From Verticillium longisporum (lineage: Eukaryota > Ascomycota > Sordariomycetes > Glomerellales > Plectosphaerellaceae), in the NCBI GenBank assembly GCA_019188255.1, contig JAETXT010000001.1:7936001-8000000 (forward strand): a stretch of 64,000 nt of DNA, in the 5' to 3' direction. Positions 33,642 to 43,810 of this stretch are shown piece after piece; positions within the stretch are counted from its first letter, which is position 1; each line of letters begins with the position of its first letter. The position numbers were made by a program, and so were the translations under genes. Under the pieces are notes generated by a model. It was not told the origin of the DNA and did no database searches. It worked only from the letters and a program-made list of their open reading frames with translations.

Positions 33642-35054
33642 ATGGGTCTCAAGGACAAGATCAAGGACGCTCTCCACAACGATGACCGGGACGAATACAC
33701 CGACACGACAACCCACGGCCACACCGGCACAACCGGCGCCTACCCCAACGACGACGCCAAGCTTCACAAGACCGACCCCAGGACACACAACCACGGTCTC
33801 TCGTCGCACGACCCCAACTACAGACACCAGCAAACCGACTCGGGCATCGGGCTGAACGACCGCAGCCACAGGGACAACATCAACACCAACACCAGCACCT
33901 CTACCACGACCGCCACCGCCGCCGGCCAGAACGACCCCTACTGGGGCGCTGTCGGCCGCGACGACCCCAACCGTGTCGGCCACAACAACAGCAGTAGCCT
34001 GAACCGCAAGGACCTGCCTCTGCGCCCTGGCGAGCAGACCTCGGGTGCCTACGGCAGCACTGGCTACGGCAACACCTCCACCAATGCCGGCCCCCACGAC
34101 AGCAACGTCGCTAACAAGGTCGACCCTCGCGTCGACTCGGACCGCGACAGCCGTGGCGCCTACGGTACTACCGGCAACACCCACACCAACACTGGCTATG
34201 GTGGCACATCCGGTACCGGCTACGGCGACACCGCCAACAGGGGCTACGGCAACACATCCACCACCGGCCCCCACAAGAGCAACGTCGCCAACAAGCTCGA
34301 CCCCCGCGTCGATTCCGACCGCGACAACCGCACCAACTACGCCTCCAACCAGGCCTATCCCAGCGGCGAAGCCGTCGGCGGAGGCACCTACAGCACGGCC
34401 CCCGGCAGCCACCAGGTGACCGGCCACCGCCTCGACGACAACGACGGCTACGACAGCCGCACCCGCGACCGCGACTTCGGCCGCGACCCCCGCGATCGCG
34501 CCTCTGCCTCAGCCACTGCCTCGGGCCCGGGCATCGCGGGTGGCGTCGGCGCCGCCGGCGCAGGCATCGCCGCGTCCGAGCTGGCGCGCCACCACCGCGA
34601 CCGCGACTTTGACCAGACGGCCTCGGGCGACAACTACCAGCGCGGCGGCGGCGTGCCGCAGTCCAGCATGCTCGACACGCACAGCAGCCCCGTCGGGGCC
34701 CAGGGCGGGCTCGGCCACGCGCGCGTGGGTCCCCATGATAGCAATGTGGGTAACAAGCTCGACCCGCGCGTCGACTCGGACCTTGACGGCAGGCGGGGCA
34801 ACCAGCTTGGCGGCGTCGGCGGTGGTCCTGGAGGGCTGGGCGGCCAGTACGGCGGTGGTCTCACCGGCGGTGGTCTCACCGGTGCGGGCGTTGGTGCTGG
34901 GTCTGGTGTCGGCGCTGGGTCTGCGGGCCTCGGTGCTGACCACTACGGCCCTGCTCACGAGGGCGCCAAGGTGTTCCACAAGTGCCGTGGGTGCGGCATG
35001 GACAATGACATTAGTCAATACTTCCGCAAGGATGCCGTGTACCGCATGGGTTGA
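33642..35054 (+). CDS. Dehydrin-like protein with DPR motifs
   Basis: Intronless, 470 aa, almost wholly low complexity (Gly, Thr, Asp, Asn, His). Three copies of a motif near GPHDSNVANKLDPRVDSD occur at about residues 150-167, 209-226 and 363-380, with shorter DPR cores near 45 and 282. This motif defines the fungal dehydrin-like Dpr proteins, which protect Aspergillus conidia and hyphae in oxidative, osmotic or cold stress. An Ala/Gly hydrophobic stretch (GPGIAGGVGAAGAGIAASEL) lies at about 295-314. The C-terminus (FHKCRGCGMDNDISQYFRK) has a CxxC that could bind metal or be redox active. Disordered and probably stress-induced; localisation is not evident. Confidence 0.85.
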   Translation: MGLKDKIKDALHNDDRDEYTDTTTHGHTGTTGAYPNDDAKLHKTDPRTHNHGLSSHDPNYRHQQTDSGIGLNDRSHRDNINTNTSTSTTTATAAGQNDPYWGAVGRDDPNRVGHNNSSSLNRKDLPLRPGEQTSGAYGSTGYGNTSTNAGPHDSNVANKVDPRVDSDRDSRGAYGTTGNTHTNTGYGGTSGTGYGDTANRGYGNTSTTGPHKSNVANKLDPRVDSDRDNRTNYASNQAYPSGEAVGGGTYSTAPGSHQVTGHRLDDNDGYDSRTRDRDFGRDPRDRASASATASGPGIAGGVGAAGAGIAASELARHHRDRDFDQTASGDNYQRGGGVPQSSMLDTHSSPVGAQGGLGHARVGPHDSNVGNKLDPRVDSDLDGRRGNQLGGVGGGPGGLGGQYGGGLTGGGLTGAGVGAGSGVGAGSAGLGADHYGPAHEGAKVFHKCRGCGMDNDISQYFRKDAVYRMG

Positions 35055-36278
35055 AGATACTTTGTATGAGAGCGGAATGTAATGATATCATGATAGTCGC
35101 AGCTGAGTGCGGTGTAAGCCTGTCAATATGACTGAAATATATAAAGGTGGCGAGGTGACTTGGTTGTTGCTATTCTCTGCTTCGCTGATGTGCCGCCGTC
35201 TTGGGTGGTGTCGGTGGTCTCTTTGATGCCCTCTGCATCTTAGGCAGAACGATCTAGGAGCATCTCGCTTGCCAACTTGGCAAGGTCAGAACGGATCCTA
35301 GGTGATGGCTAAAAGACCGATGCAACAGAGGACATATAAAGTATCCAACGGGTCTCCGACATCATTTCCATAACACGGACAGAGCCGCCACACATAGCCG
35401 GTCCTGCCCGTGCATCCAGACTCCAACCGCATACCTCATAATCGAACGGAGGTAAATCTCCTTGAGGATTCCTTCGAGTCACAATCTCATAGCCAAGCCT
35501 TGAATATTATCTCGTGCGAAATAAGACGGCTCATCTCTCTCAATTCGTACGTACCATCGCTAGGCGGAATGCAGTATGGAAGCTGATTTATCTAGTTAGG
35601 TGCGGGAAAAGTGTAATTATGCAATGGCTGTCACCCATTTATTCGAGACACAAGATCGCAAACACCAAAAGACAGGATACGGCACGTCGGTGACCGAAAT
35701 TGTCACCAGAATCATTGAATAATCCGCACCTCATGGACAGCTCCTATTCGGCGCGTGCACAAACCAGGGGCCTCTGAAACGTGACGGAGCATCGTGGTCG
35801 GGGTCGGACAATTTAACCACAAACCCTAAGCAAACGTGCCAGAGCGATTCAGACGTTCTCTTGGCAATTGCCCGCTACCAGGCCCATCGGTCTCATCCCC
35901 CGGATCCTCGCTGATGGTCCGATAGGACCAGACTCCATCGCAGATCGGTTGACACCTCTATCCTCGGCCTATTGCCCATGGTGACCAGGGGGGACGCGGC
36001 GCCAGCGAACACCAGCCCCTGTTGGAGATCAGACGGCAAAGCGTTTCAGCAACGGCCGCCTCGAGGCTTGAACCTTTCCCTCCGCGATGCCGTCGCGGCA
36101 GCCCAGCCCTCGTCTCCTGTTTGACAACTGGGTGCATGAGGCATTCGTGAGGCAGAGCCCTGCCGAGCTCGTGTTTGCCAGGCGTCGTGGCTCGCCAGGC
36201 GTCGTAGCTACGAGGCTCGAAGCCTGGGGTAGCGAAGGAAGCGGGAACAGACGAGGCGCCGTCGCGAGGGCGATCACA
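35055..36278. other. Intergenic, promoter side of the secreted-protein gene
   Basis: 1.2 kb without a supported gene; overlapping small frames at 35958-36331 are on the minus strand and share no motif. Confidence 0.45.
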
Positions 36279-36284
36279 TATAAG
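36279..36284 (+). promoter_or_regulatory. TATA box of the secreted-protein gene
   Basis: tataag about 180 bases before the ATG, followed by a C/T-rich leader typical of well-expressed fungal genes. Confidence 0.4.
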
Positions 36285-36460
36285 CTCGCCATCTGATCGT
36301 CCCAAGTCGAAATCGCAACATCACTCTCCACGCACTCTCATTCGCTCCACTTCCTCTTTCCGTCTTCTCTTCGACCAACCCGGCTGGCCCACCTTCGTTT
36401 TTGACCCTCTTCGACAGAGCTTCCACGTCCCCGTCTTTCTTTCTTTCGTTCTTCTCAACC

Positions 36461-37370
36461 ATGAAGTTCTTCACGCTCCTTACCATGGCCACAGCCGCTT
36501 GTGCTGCCACCATGCACGCCAGCCACGCGAAGCGGCACCCCAAGAGACACGCCAGGAGGCACGCGAAGCGCCAGTGCGGTGCCGGCGGAGGTGCCGGCGG
36601 AGCCCCCGGCGCTGGTGCCCCGGCGCCCATCTTCTCCGAGGTGCCCACAGCCTCCATCACCCCCGACGCGCCGCCGGCCGCCACCTCGGCCCCCGCCGTC
36701 GAGACCCCCGATGCCCCCGTCCCCGATGCCCCCGTCCCCGACGCCCCCGAGGCCGCGCCGCCCGCCGCCAACGGCGACACGCTCGTCCTCTTCGAGATTG
36801 GCGGCGTGCCAGGCAACGAGTGCCTCACCTTCCGCAACAACGGTAAGCCCCTAAGGCCTAAGCCCCTAAGCCCCTAAGCCCCCTCTCTCTTGTCAAGCAC
36901 AGCATCTCGTCAAGCACAGCATCTCGTCAAGCGCAGCATCTCGTCAAGCGCAGCATCTCGTCAAGCGCAGCATCCCGTCAAGCACAGCATCTCGAGCTCC
37001 CAGACTAACGCGACCAGGCGAAATCGTCAACGCAGCCTGCGTCAACGAGGCCGCCGACAGACAGGTGACGCCGTCGACGCAAAACGGCACCCCCGTGCTC
37101 GTCGTCCAGCGCGCCTTCAGCGCCGGGTTCCGCCCGGACCTCGTCGGCGTGCAGGCCTGCGTCGGCTTCAACGGCACGCACTTTCGCGCCGAGGACTGCG
37201 CCGCCGAGGGCGGCGGCGTCGAGCTCGTCGGCTTCACGGGCGCCAATGTCGTCGCGAGCGGCGGCGCGTGCCTCGACGGGCATGACGAGCGCGCGCAGGT
37301 CACGGTGGATGTCGCGGGCAACGACTGTGCCGTGTTTACGCCGACTGTCGTGACGCCTACTGCGCCTTAG
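36461..37370 (+). CDS. Small secreted protein, basic/Pro-rich N-terminus
   Basis: Exons 36461-36842 and 37018-37370, 244 aa; the join gives FRNNG-EIVNAACVNEAADR. Start chosen at MKFFTLLTMATAACAA, a clear signal peptide; an upstream in-frame ATG at 36401 lies in the C/T-rich leader. After the signal come His/Lys/Arg repeats (AKRHPKRHARRHAKRQ) with dibasic KR sites suitable for Kex2, then a Gly-rich stretch and a PDAPVPDAPVPDAP linker. The folded C-terminal domain has LVLFEIGGVPGNECLTF, VQRAFSAGFRP, VQACVGFNGTHF and several cysteines (disulphides likely). Family not recognised; a cell-wall or effector-like secreted protein is possible but unproven. The intron is unusually long here (175 nt) and full of repeats. 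Confidence 0.75.
36892..36993 (+). repeat. 17-bp minisatellite inside an intron, 6 units
   Basis: Six head-to-tail copies of gtcaagcacagcatctc (a/g variation at the ninth base, one c for t near the end). It occupies most of intron 36843-37017. Upstream in the same intron is a short (cccctaag)n stretch. Confidence 0.9.
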
Positions 37371-38014
37371 AGTCGGGGCCGGGGTCACGGTGCTTTGTGG
37401 TCGTTTGAGTCGTTTGGCCGAGAGGTCTTGTGAACGATGGTCTTTTTTCCTGGAGGGAGGTGGTGATAGCCTTGCCTCGGAGAAAGGAAATGTTGCTTCT
37501 CGTGTAAATGATTGGGAATGCTCCTCGCTTGAGCAGATGAATAATACCTTTACCACGACAAATCTTGCATGCCTTGTAGTGAGAGACTGTCGAGAGTCTG
37601 CTTCATACAACATGACGTGTTTGCTTGCCACTAATTGAGGCCGTGACACAGCCCTTGATTCACTTCCAGGGAGGAACGTCACCCGCAGGATCAAGAGTCA
37701 ATTGATCTCCCCGACATCCGCCCTCCCCGGATCCAAGACTTTAAGCCCCGTCGCTCGGTCACAACCACCGAGCGCATCCGAACAACGGATGCGAATGGAG
37801 TCGAAGAGTGGATAGCACGGACTGTCGGACGAGGCCGCTACCAGCCTTATGAAGCGCCAAAGCCCGCGCCAGAGACGCATCATCTCATGCGCCTCGTCAC
37901 CTCCATCTGCCCCCAATTTCTCCGCCTGCATCCCCCCACGATCCTGACTCCATCCTCTCTGGCATCCCCGCCCTGCTTGACTCGTCACTTTTCATCGTCG
38001 CTACATCACCATAG
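37371..38014. other. Intergenic
   Basis: Terminator side of the secreted-protein gene and promoter of the acyltransferase-like gene. No gene supported. Confidence 0.5.
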
Positions 38015-39424
38015 ATGGAGACGTCGTGGGAACAGGTCTCGCCGACCACCTTTCGCCAGAAGCGTGCCGTCATCGAAGGCTTCTACAGCCGTATCCGCGG
38101 CGCCATCGGCCAGCCGTCAGATTGGATCCTCACGAGCACCGTGCGGTTTGCCAACCACAATGGCCTCACCGCCGGCGAGACGACCGCCGCCCTGAAGAAG
38201 GCCTGGCTCCAAGCCCGCCGCGACGTGCCTCAGATCGCAGCGACCCACGACGACGACGTGGCGACGAAGATAATTGAGCTCCCCGCCAATGCCGCGGCCC
38301 TCACCGCCTGGCTCGACGAGACCTTCCTCATCTGGCCCGACAAGACGGCAGACGACGTCTACCGCACAGCCGTCAACCGCCGCGTCGCGACCCTCATCTA
38401 CTGCCCCGCCGCCCGTGACCTCCCGCTGCAGACCAACCACGCCTCCATGGTCGCCCGCGCCACGCTCCTCCTCTGGAACGCCTTTTTTGACGCTCTCGCC
38501 GACCCGCAGAACGTCATCCTTTCAGCCGAGACGCTGCTGCCCAACCTGCCGCCGTCTCTTGACGCCCTGATCGGTATTCCCGAGACGGCATCGGACGAGG
38601 CCAAGGCGGCCGTGCCCGAGGTCCTGGCCCGCGCGTCGACCGCCAGACCCATCAAGACGCCGGTTGCCGATTTGACGAGACCGCCCGCCGGCTTTGGGCG
38701 TCGCGCACTGCGCCTCAGCAAAGCCGAGAGCAGCGCCGTCTTCGCGGCGTGCAGGGCGAGAAATGTCACCGTCACGGCGGCGCTGCAGATTGCGGCGGGC
38801 ATCGCCGTGCAGGAGGTGCAGCGCGAGGTTGAGGGCACGGCCGGGGACACCTGGGCCGGGCTCGCCAACTTTGACTGCCGGCGGTATTTCCCCGACGAGT
38901 TCGCTGCCGCCAGGGCCATGGCGGCCTGCTACTTCGTCGTCATGCCGTACACGGTTTCTCTGAGCGAGGAAACCTTTGACGTGGCAGCGAAGGAGCTGTC
39001 GGATCGGTATAGGGGCGGGATCAAGCACCGAGACGCTGAGAACGTGTTGGAGGCCCTGCCAGCATCGACCGACGTCTTTGTCGAGGCAGCGCTCGCGGGT
39101 GTGAGTTCGGGCAACGCGCCATGGTACACGGCGTTGGGCATCGTGGATGACTACATCAAGGTGCGGCATGGCGATTGGGAGGTGGAGGACTTCAAGATCG
39201 CAAACACGCTGCAGGGTCCAATGGTGCAGTTCCTCATGTGGACGTTCAGGGGCGAGCTGGTGTTGCACGGCGCGTACAATGAAGCGTACTACGAGCCTGC
39301 GTACGTCGATGACCTGCTGGCGAGGAGCGTCGCTGCCCTGCGACGAGCGCTTGGGGTCACCGATGGCGAGACCAGCTCATCCGGTGATGGTCCCGACCAG
39401 GGTGCCAACGCGTTGGCAGCGTAA
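38015..39424 (+). CDS. Condensation/acyltransferase-fold protein
   Basis: Intronless, 469 aa. Overall shape fits the CoA-dependent acyltransferase (chloramphenicol-acetyltransferase-like) fold used by fungal acetyltransferases such as trichothecene Tri3 and by NRPS condensation domains. LQTNHASMVARATLLLWN at about residues 143-160 sits where the HxxxD catalytic motif belongs: the His is present but the fifth residue is Val (GTC) instead of Asp. FGRRALRLSKAESSAVFAAC, VTVTAALQIAAGIAVQE and LANFDCRRYFP follow in the usual order; no DFGWG-type motif is seen at the end. Either inactive, a divergent enzyme, or a point change. No biosynthetic genes adjoin it. Confidence 0.65.
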   Translation: METSWEQVSPTTFRQKRAVIEGFYSRIRGAIGQPSDWILTSTVRFANHNGLTAGETTAALKKAWLQARRDVPQIAATHDDDVATKIIELPANAAALTAWLDETFLIWPDKTADDVYRTAVNRRVATLIYCPAARDLPLQTNHASMVARATLLLWNAFFDALADPQNVILSAETLLPNLPPSLDALIGIPETASDEAKAAVPEVLARASTARPIKTPVADLTRPPAGFGRRALRLSKAESSAVFAACRARNVTVTAALQIAAGIAVQEVQREVEGTAGDTWAGLANFDCRRYFPDEFAAARAMAACYFVVMPYTVSLSEETFDVAAKELSDRYRGGIKHRDAENVLEALPASTDVFVEAALAGVSSGNAPWYTALGIVDDYIKVRHGDWEVEDFKIANTLQGPMVQFLMWTFRGELVLHGAYNEAYYEPAYVDDLLARSVAALRRALGVTDGETSSSGDGPDQGANALAA

Positions 39425-39653
39425 GGTGTGCTGTACATGTAAAGTTGCAGACACATGACCGATTCAGGAATAACCAGACAAAAGTTAAAGTACCCATGGC
39501 AGGATCCCTTTGTGGGGGTCACTTTTCGCTGTCAGATTGACTCTCATCGTGCATATGGCGTGACCTTGTTGCCACAGGGTGCTGATCCGACGAGCACTCG
39601 CAGACGGCAAAAAGTAAAAAGTGAAGTTCTCTTTCGAGATGCGTCAGGAATTG

Positions 39654-39724
39654 AGCCCAACGGGGGCTCGAACCCCAACCTTGAGATTAAGAGTCTCACG
39701 CTCTACCGATTGAGCTAGCCGGGC
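39654..39724 (-). tRNA. tRNA-Lys (CTT)
   Basis: The minus strand reads GCCCGGC (acceptor), TA, a D-arm GCTC...GAGC, an anticodon arm TGAGA-CTCTTAA-TCTCA with CTT, and TTCGAGC in the T loop, ending GTTGGGC then T. No intron. Stem pairing is good except that the T stem has only four pairs (GGGG/CCCC) where five are standard, making it shorter than usual. Confidence 0.88.
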
Positions 39725-40031
39725 AGGCAGGTTGCTTGCTGTTGGAAGAAGGGTTCGGATTGCGGCTCATGACTGATGCGACGGATTCGTGGGTCGAGAC
39801 AGAATTTTCTTAACGCGTGGCTGCGGTGTTTTTTTCTCGCCTTGTCGGTGTTGGGTTCCCACTTTCGTTCGGGGTTGATGGGGCCGAGTCATGGTTGTGC
39901 TGGTTTGGTGAATGGGGTCTCCTGTAGCACGAGCGTCTGCTTCATGCCAGTTCTGTTCCACTTGGGATCAGAGGAGGCTTTTGCAGACGTAGGCTTGATC
40001 GGATGTAGACAATAAGAGACAGCAGCTGAGC
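39725..40031. other. Spacer between tRNA-Lys and the DUF7730 gene
   Basis: About 300 bases, upstream of the tRNA and 3' of the protein gene. Nothing recognised. Confidence 0.4.
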
Positions 40032-41529
40032 TCAAGGCGCGGTATTCGCCAGCGACGGAGCATCGAATCCAAAGGAGACCCGAGGCACGACGCGCCAACT
40101 TGCCCTTGATGTTTGCCGAGGCTGCCCAACATCTCCTCCCAGCAGGCACCACGTCTCGTACGACGACCACGGGATGGCCACGACGCACTCCGTCGCTGGA
40201 GTGGCAAACCGCTGGACGACCTCGTCGAGGGCTGGCTGCAATTTCTCCCGCATGGCCTGCGCGCCCTCCCTCGGGCTGTCAAAGGGGACGCGGCGCTCGC
40301 CGTCGCGCTTGGCGTAGAGGCCCATGAAGTCGCCTTCGAGGGAGATGAGCAGGTACTTTAGTGCAGGACACACGGGGCCGCGCAGGGACGACGGCGGCAG
40401 GTAGGAGCGGCTAAAGCTGCTCTGCGCCATGTTGGACAGGGCAGCGTCGTCGGCGGCGTTCTCGTGGCCTTCCTTAAAGTACCAGCGGAACCTGAGCGAT
40501 GTGATCTGGGCGAGGCGCTGGGCGGGCAGGAAGGCATCGGGCCGCTGTATGAGCAGGTTGGAGGAGATGTGGATGATGTTGGTGCTGTAGAGAACATGCA
40601 CGCCTTCGACGTATCTGTACCTCGTCAGCCACCACTGCAACCACTGCTCACCCTCACTAAAGAGCGTAAGAAAAATAAGGGCCTACGTACGCCTGCCGAC
40701 AGGACAGCAGCCAGCCCATGACGCCAACGAAGCACCGACCGGGCCACTCCCCGGGCCAGGCATCACAGCCTGTCCGCCCCGTGAGACAGCCATCCGTAGA
40801 CAGATCCACAACTTCGGTCAGTGAGGGGTCAAAGGACCCGACATCGGCGGCCCTCGCGTGGCAGACGCAGCCGAACCATCGCCAGGCCTTCGGGCTGCTC
40901 TTGTCGACGGTGATGCGGCGGAAGCCCTGGCCGGAGTGAAAATACATGCGATCGCAGAATATGTGAGCGTGGGGCCGCTCCTTCTCGGGCGTCGTGAAGG
41001 GCGCCGGGGCAAAGGGGCGGCGAAAGGCGAGGTCGATGTGTAGGGTCTGGCGGCCAAAGGCGTAGAGGAAGATTTGACGGCGCAGCTCAAAGGGAAGGGC
41101 GAAGAACGGGGAGGACTGGACTGCAAAAGACGGGGCGCTCTCTGTTGCTCCCGGAGAAGACGACGGCGTCAAGGGGCGGCGGATCGCTGATGGCGGCAGG
41201 ATGGGCGGGATGGATTCATCTTGGCGGTTTGAGGATGAGCGGATGGAGATGGGCGTGAGCTCGTTGGCGTCGCTGCGACGCCGGCGTTCGCGTCTGTCGT
41301 GGGACCACGAATGAAGGCGATGCAGCAGGGACATGGATGGGATGGACTGCTGGACGAGAGAGATGCGGGAGCTTTCTGGGTCGATGTTGTCGGTCAGCAG
41401 ACGGTGGAAGAGAGAGGATGGACGACGACGGAGTAGTAGCGTCGTGTCATGTTGAGGCAGGTGCAGAAGGCGGGGTACTTTGACGTCTCCTGATGGGGAC
41501 ATGAAGGAGGGTCCGTTCCTGCTATGCAT
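40032..41529 (-). CDS. DUF7730-type protein
   Basis: Exons 41529-40691 and 40614-40032, intron 40615-40690 (donor gtacgt), 473 aa. The join gives LLSCRQAYVEGVHVLYSTNI, the characteristic core of this fungal family. The N-terminal 130 residues are Ser/Arg/Pro-rich and probably disordered; then FFALPFELRRQIFLYAFG starts the folded part, F-box-like in look. Later segments are QTLHIDLAFRR, ITSLRFRWYF and LKYLLISLEGDFMGLYAK. The function of the family is unknown. A second Met at codon 10 could be the start. Confidence 0.8.
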
Positions 41530-41873
41530 TTGTGATCATCATGAGTTTGATTATTTTATCAATATCTATTCCAAGATTGTTCCAAGATTGTTCCAAGATT
41601 TATTTAAAATACGTCTGACATGCCGATGCACCCCATGGCGTAACCAGATCTCCGTACGATTCCATGTGTCGAGAGGCTGCAATCCGCAGAGCCATCGTGA
41701 GATGCACGTGTTTTTGACCAACATGCCACATAAGCTCTGCACATCCAAAGGTCAAGTCCAAGGGAAAAAGTAGATTCTAGCTACCTGGTTGAACAAGTAA
41801 ATCATGGCTGTGTGCCTCGCTATGCTGCCGTCTACCCAGTCTACCATCCAAGCACCAAATCATACCAATACAT
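41530..41873. other. Intergenic
   Basis: Upstream region of the DUF7730 gene meeting the 3' end of the siroheme synthase gene. Contains the small direct repeat attgttccaag near 41576-41598. No gene seen. Confidence 0.45.
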
Positions 41874-43676
41874 CTAAGGGAGCGCCACGACATCGTCAGA
41901 GTCCATGCCCCGGAACCCATCTTTGACAACCCACGCCCTGCCCTTCTCGGGGGTATACAGCGCCTCACACGCCCTGCCCACGACCAGCAGCCCCGGCGGC
42001 CGGCTGCCCTCGGCCTCGATGGCCTCGGCCACGACGCCGAGCGTCGTCCGGATGACCCTCTGATCGGGACAGCTCGCCCTCTCAATGACAGCGCACGGCG
42101 TGCTGCGCGGCCACAACTTGCGCATGCCCTCGCCCTCGCCCTCGCCCTCGCCCTCGCCCTCGCCCTCGCCCTCGCCCTCGCCCTCGCCCTCGCCCTCGCC
42201 CTCGCCCTCGCCCTCGCCCTCGAGCGGCGCCGTCAGCTCGTTGACGAGGCCGCTGATGCGGTGCAGCGCCATGAGGAACACGACGGTGCGGGCCTCGAGG
42301 TACTCGGGCGGCACGGGCGCCTTGCCCTTCTTGCCGGTGCCCGTGCAGACGAGGACCTGGTCGGCCACGTCGCGCTGCGTGACGGGTATGCCGGCAAAGA
42401 GGGGCGCGCTCAGGGCCGACGTGACGCCCGGCAGGACGACGACGCGGGCGCCGAGGCCGTGGGCGCGGAAGAAGGCGACCTCCGCCGCCGCGGCCGTAGA
42501 GGAACGGATCGCCCTGCTTCAGACGCAGCACCGTCTTGCCCTCGTCGCGGGCGGCCGCCAGGGCCAGCGCGTGCAGCTCGTCTTGCGCGGCGTCGGCGTT
42601 GCCGGGGAACTTGCGCGCGATGCGCACCGGTGTGCGCCGCGGGATGAGGTCCAGCACAGGCGCCGGCACCAGCTTGTCGGCGAGGATGAGGTCGGCCGTG
42701 AGGATCGCCTTGTGTGTCGCGCGTGTCAGGAGGTCGGGGTGGCCTGGCCCGCTGCCGGCGAGGATGATCTTGCCGACGGCGGGGCGACCGGCGGCGGCGG
42801 CGGCGGGCAGGGCGGTGAGCGGGGGCAGAGGGGCGTCGGGGAGGAGGGCAGACGGGTTGGCGTACGACTCGAGGACGGTGGCGACGTCGGCGTCGGTGAT
42901 GGCGGCGAGGCGCTTGAGGGGCCAGTACTCGCAGACCTGGCTCAGCCAGCGCATCCTACGCGTCTTGGCGGCTTCGAGGTCGGCTTCGATGACGAGCTTG
43001 TTGAAGGAGGCCGTCTGGTCGACCGAGTCATCCGCGTCGGCATCGACATCGGTCTGGCTGTGTGCGTGTTGGTCTTCTTGCTGGATGCGACGACGAGCAT
43101 CGCCGAGGCGCGCACAGGCGGAGCCTAGGTCGGGCGGCAGCGCGGCAGCGACCTCGCGACGTATCCTCGAGGCGAGCTTGCAGCCACGGCCATTCGTCGT
43201 GACACCGATCTGAAGGGGTCCATCCGTGTGGACGGACAGGAGGGAGAGGGTGCAGAGGTGGGGGGCGTCCACCACGTTGACAGGGATGCGGTTGCGTTTG
43301 CAGAGAGCTGAAATGTGTGATGCTGTCGTCTGTCAGTACATGGTACTCATGTCGAAGTGAGCTGAAACATGGGTGAGAACTCACCTTGAGGGTCTCTCGG
43401 GCCCGAGGTGATGAAGACGGCATCGACAACATGGTCAACCTCGTCACGGCCGAGGGAGAAGAGATCGCTGTCCTCAAAGGCCTTCTTGTGCCAGGTCACC
43501 TCGCCAGCATCAATGCGCTTGGCGAGGCCGTAGTGAAGGTCTTCCGTGTCAGGGGCGATGAGGAGAGCCTTTGCACCGGCAGCCACCGACTGGCCACATC
43601 GTGAGGCGGCCAGGGGGTTCGTGCCGATGATCAGGTGGACATTGCCCGTGCAGTTGAGGGCTGCGAGGAGGGACAT
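41874..43676 (-). CDS. MET1: Siroheme synthase: uroporphyrinogen-III methyltransferase with Met8-like domain; frameshift
   Basis: Exons 43676-43385 and 43307-41874, intron 43308-43384; total length is one base over a multiple of three. The N-terminal NAD-binding domain (HLIIGTNPLAASRCGQSVAAG) is of the precorrin-2 dehydrogenase/ferrochelatase type; the C-terminal domain is the SAM uroporphyrinogen-III methyltransferase (ILAGSGPGHPDLLTRATHKA, then LRLKQGDPFLYGRGG). The enzyme makes precorrin-2 for siroheme, the cofactor of sulfite and nitrite reductase. At 42482-42496 the frame must change after FLYGRGG to reach EVAFF...; one base too many in a GGC-rich run fits. It continues to the end (ADQVLVCTGTG, VVFLMALHR, PCAVIERAS). 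A (GE)16 stretch interrupts the loop before MRKLWPRSTPCAV. The rest is intact, so an assembly indel is likely. Confidence 0.82.
42127..42222 (-). repeat. Hexanucleotide microsatellite (ccctcg)16 coding for (GE)n
   Basis: Sixteen uninterrupted ccctcg units on the plus strand, read on the minus strand as alternating Gly-Glu inside the siroheme synthase frame. Since the unit is six bases, changes in number keep the frame. Confidence 0.95.
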
Positions 43677-43700
43677 GGTGGAGAGTCGGCAGTCTGCGGG

Positions 43701-43810
43701 CAGGAGAGGCAGTCCACAGGAGAGACAGTCCACAGGAGAGGCAGTCCACAGGAGAGACAGTCCGCAGGAGAGGCAGTCCGCAGGAGAGGCAGTCCACAGG
43801 CAGGAGAGGC
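43701..43810. repeat. 16-bp minisatellite upstream of the siroheme synthase start
   Basis: Six 16-base units based on caggagaggcagtcca (43701-43796) and a partial seventh, with g/a and a/g variants. It lies 25 bases before the ATG (minus gene), so in its leader or core promoter. An extended reading frame through it is just repeated CLSCGLP-like sequence and is not taken as coding. Confidence 0.9.

Noticed and set aside
33573..34427. 284-codon minus-strand frame rich in Val, Gly and Ala
   Set aside because: Shadow of the dehydrin-like gene, whose low-complexity codons leave the other strand open.
42085..43128. 347-codon plus-strand frame with Ser-Pro repeat
   Set aside because: Complement of the siroheme synthase gene; the Ser-Pro run is the (ccctcg)n microsatellite read on the other strand.
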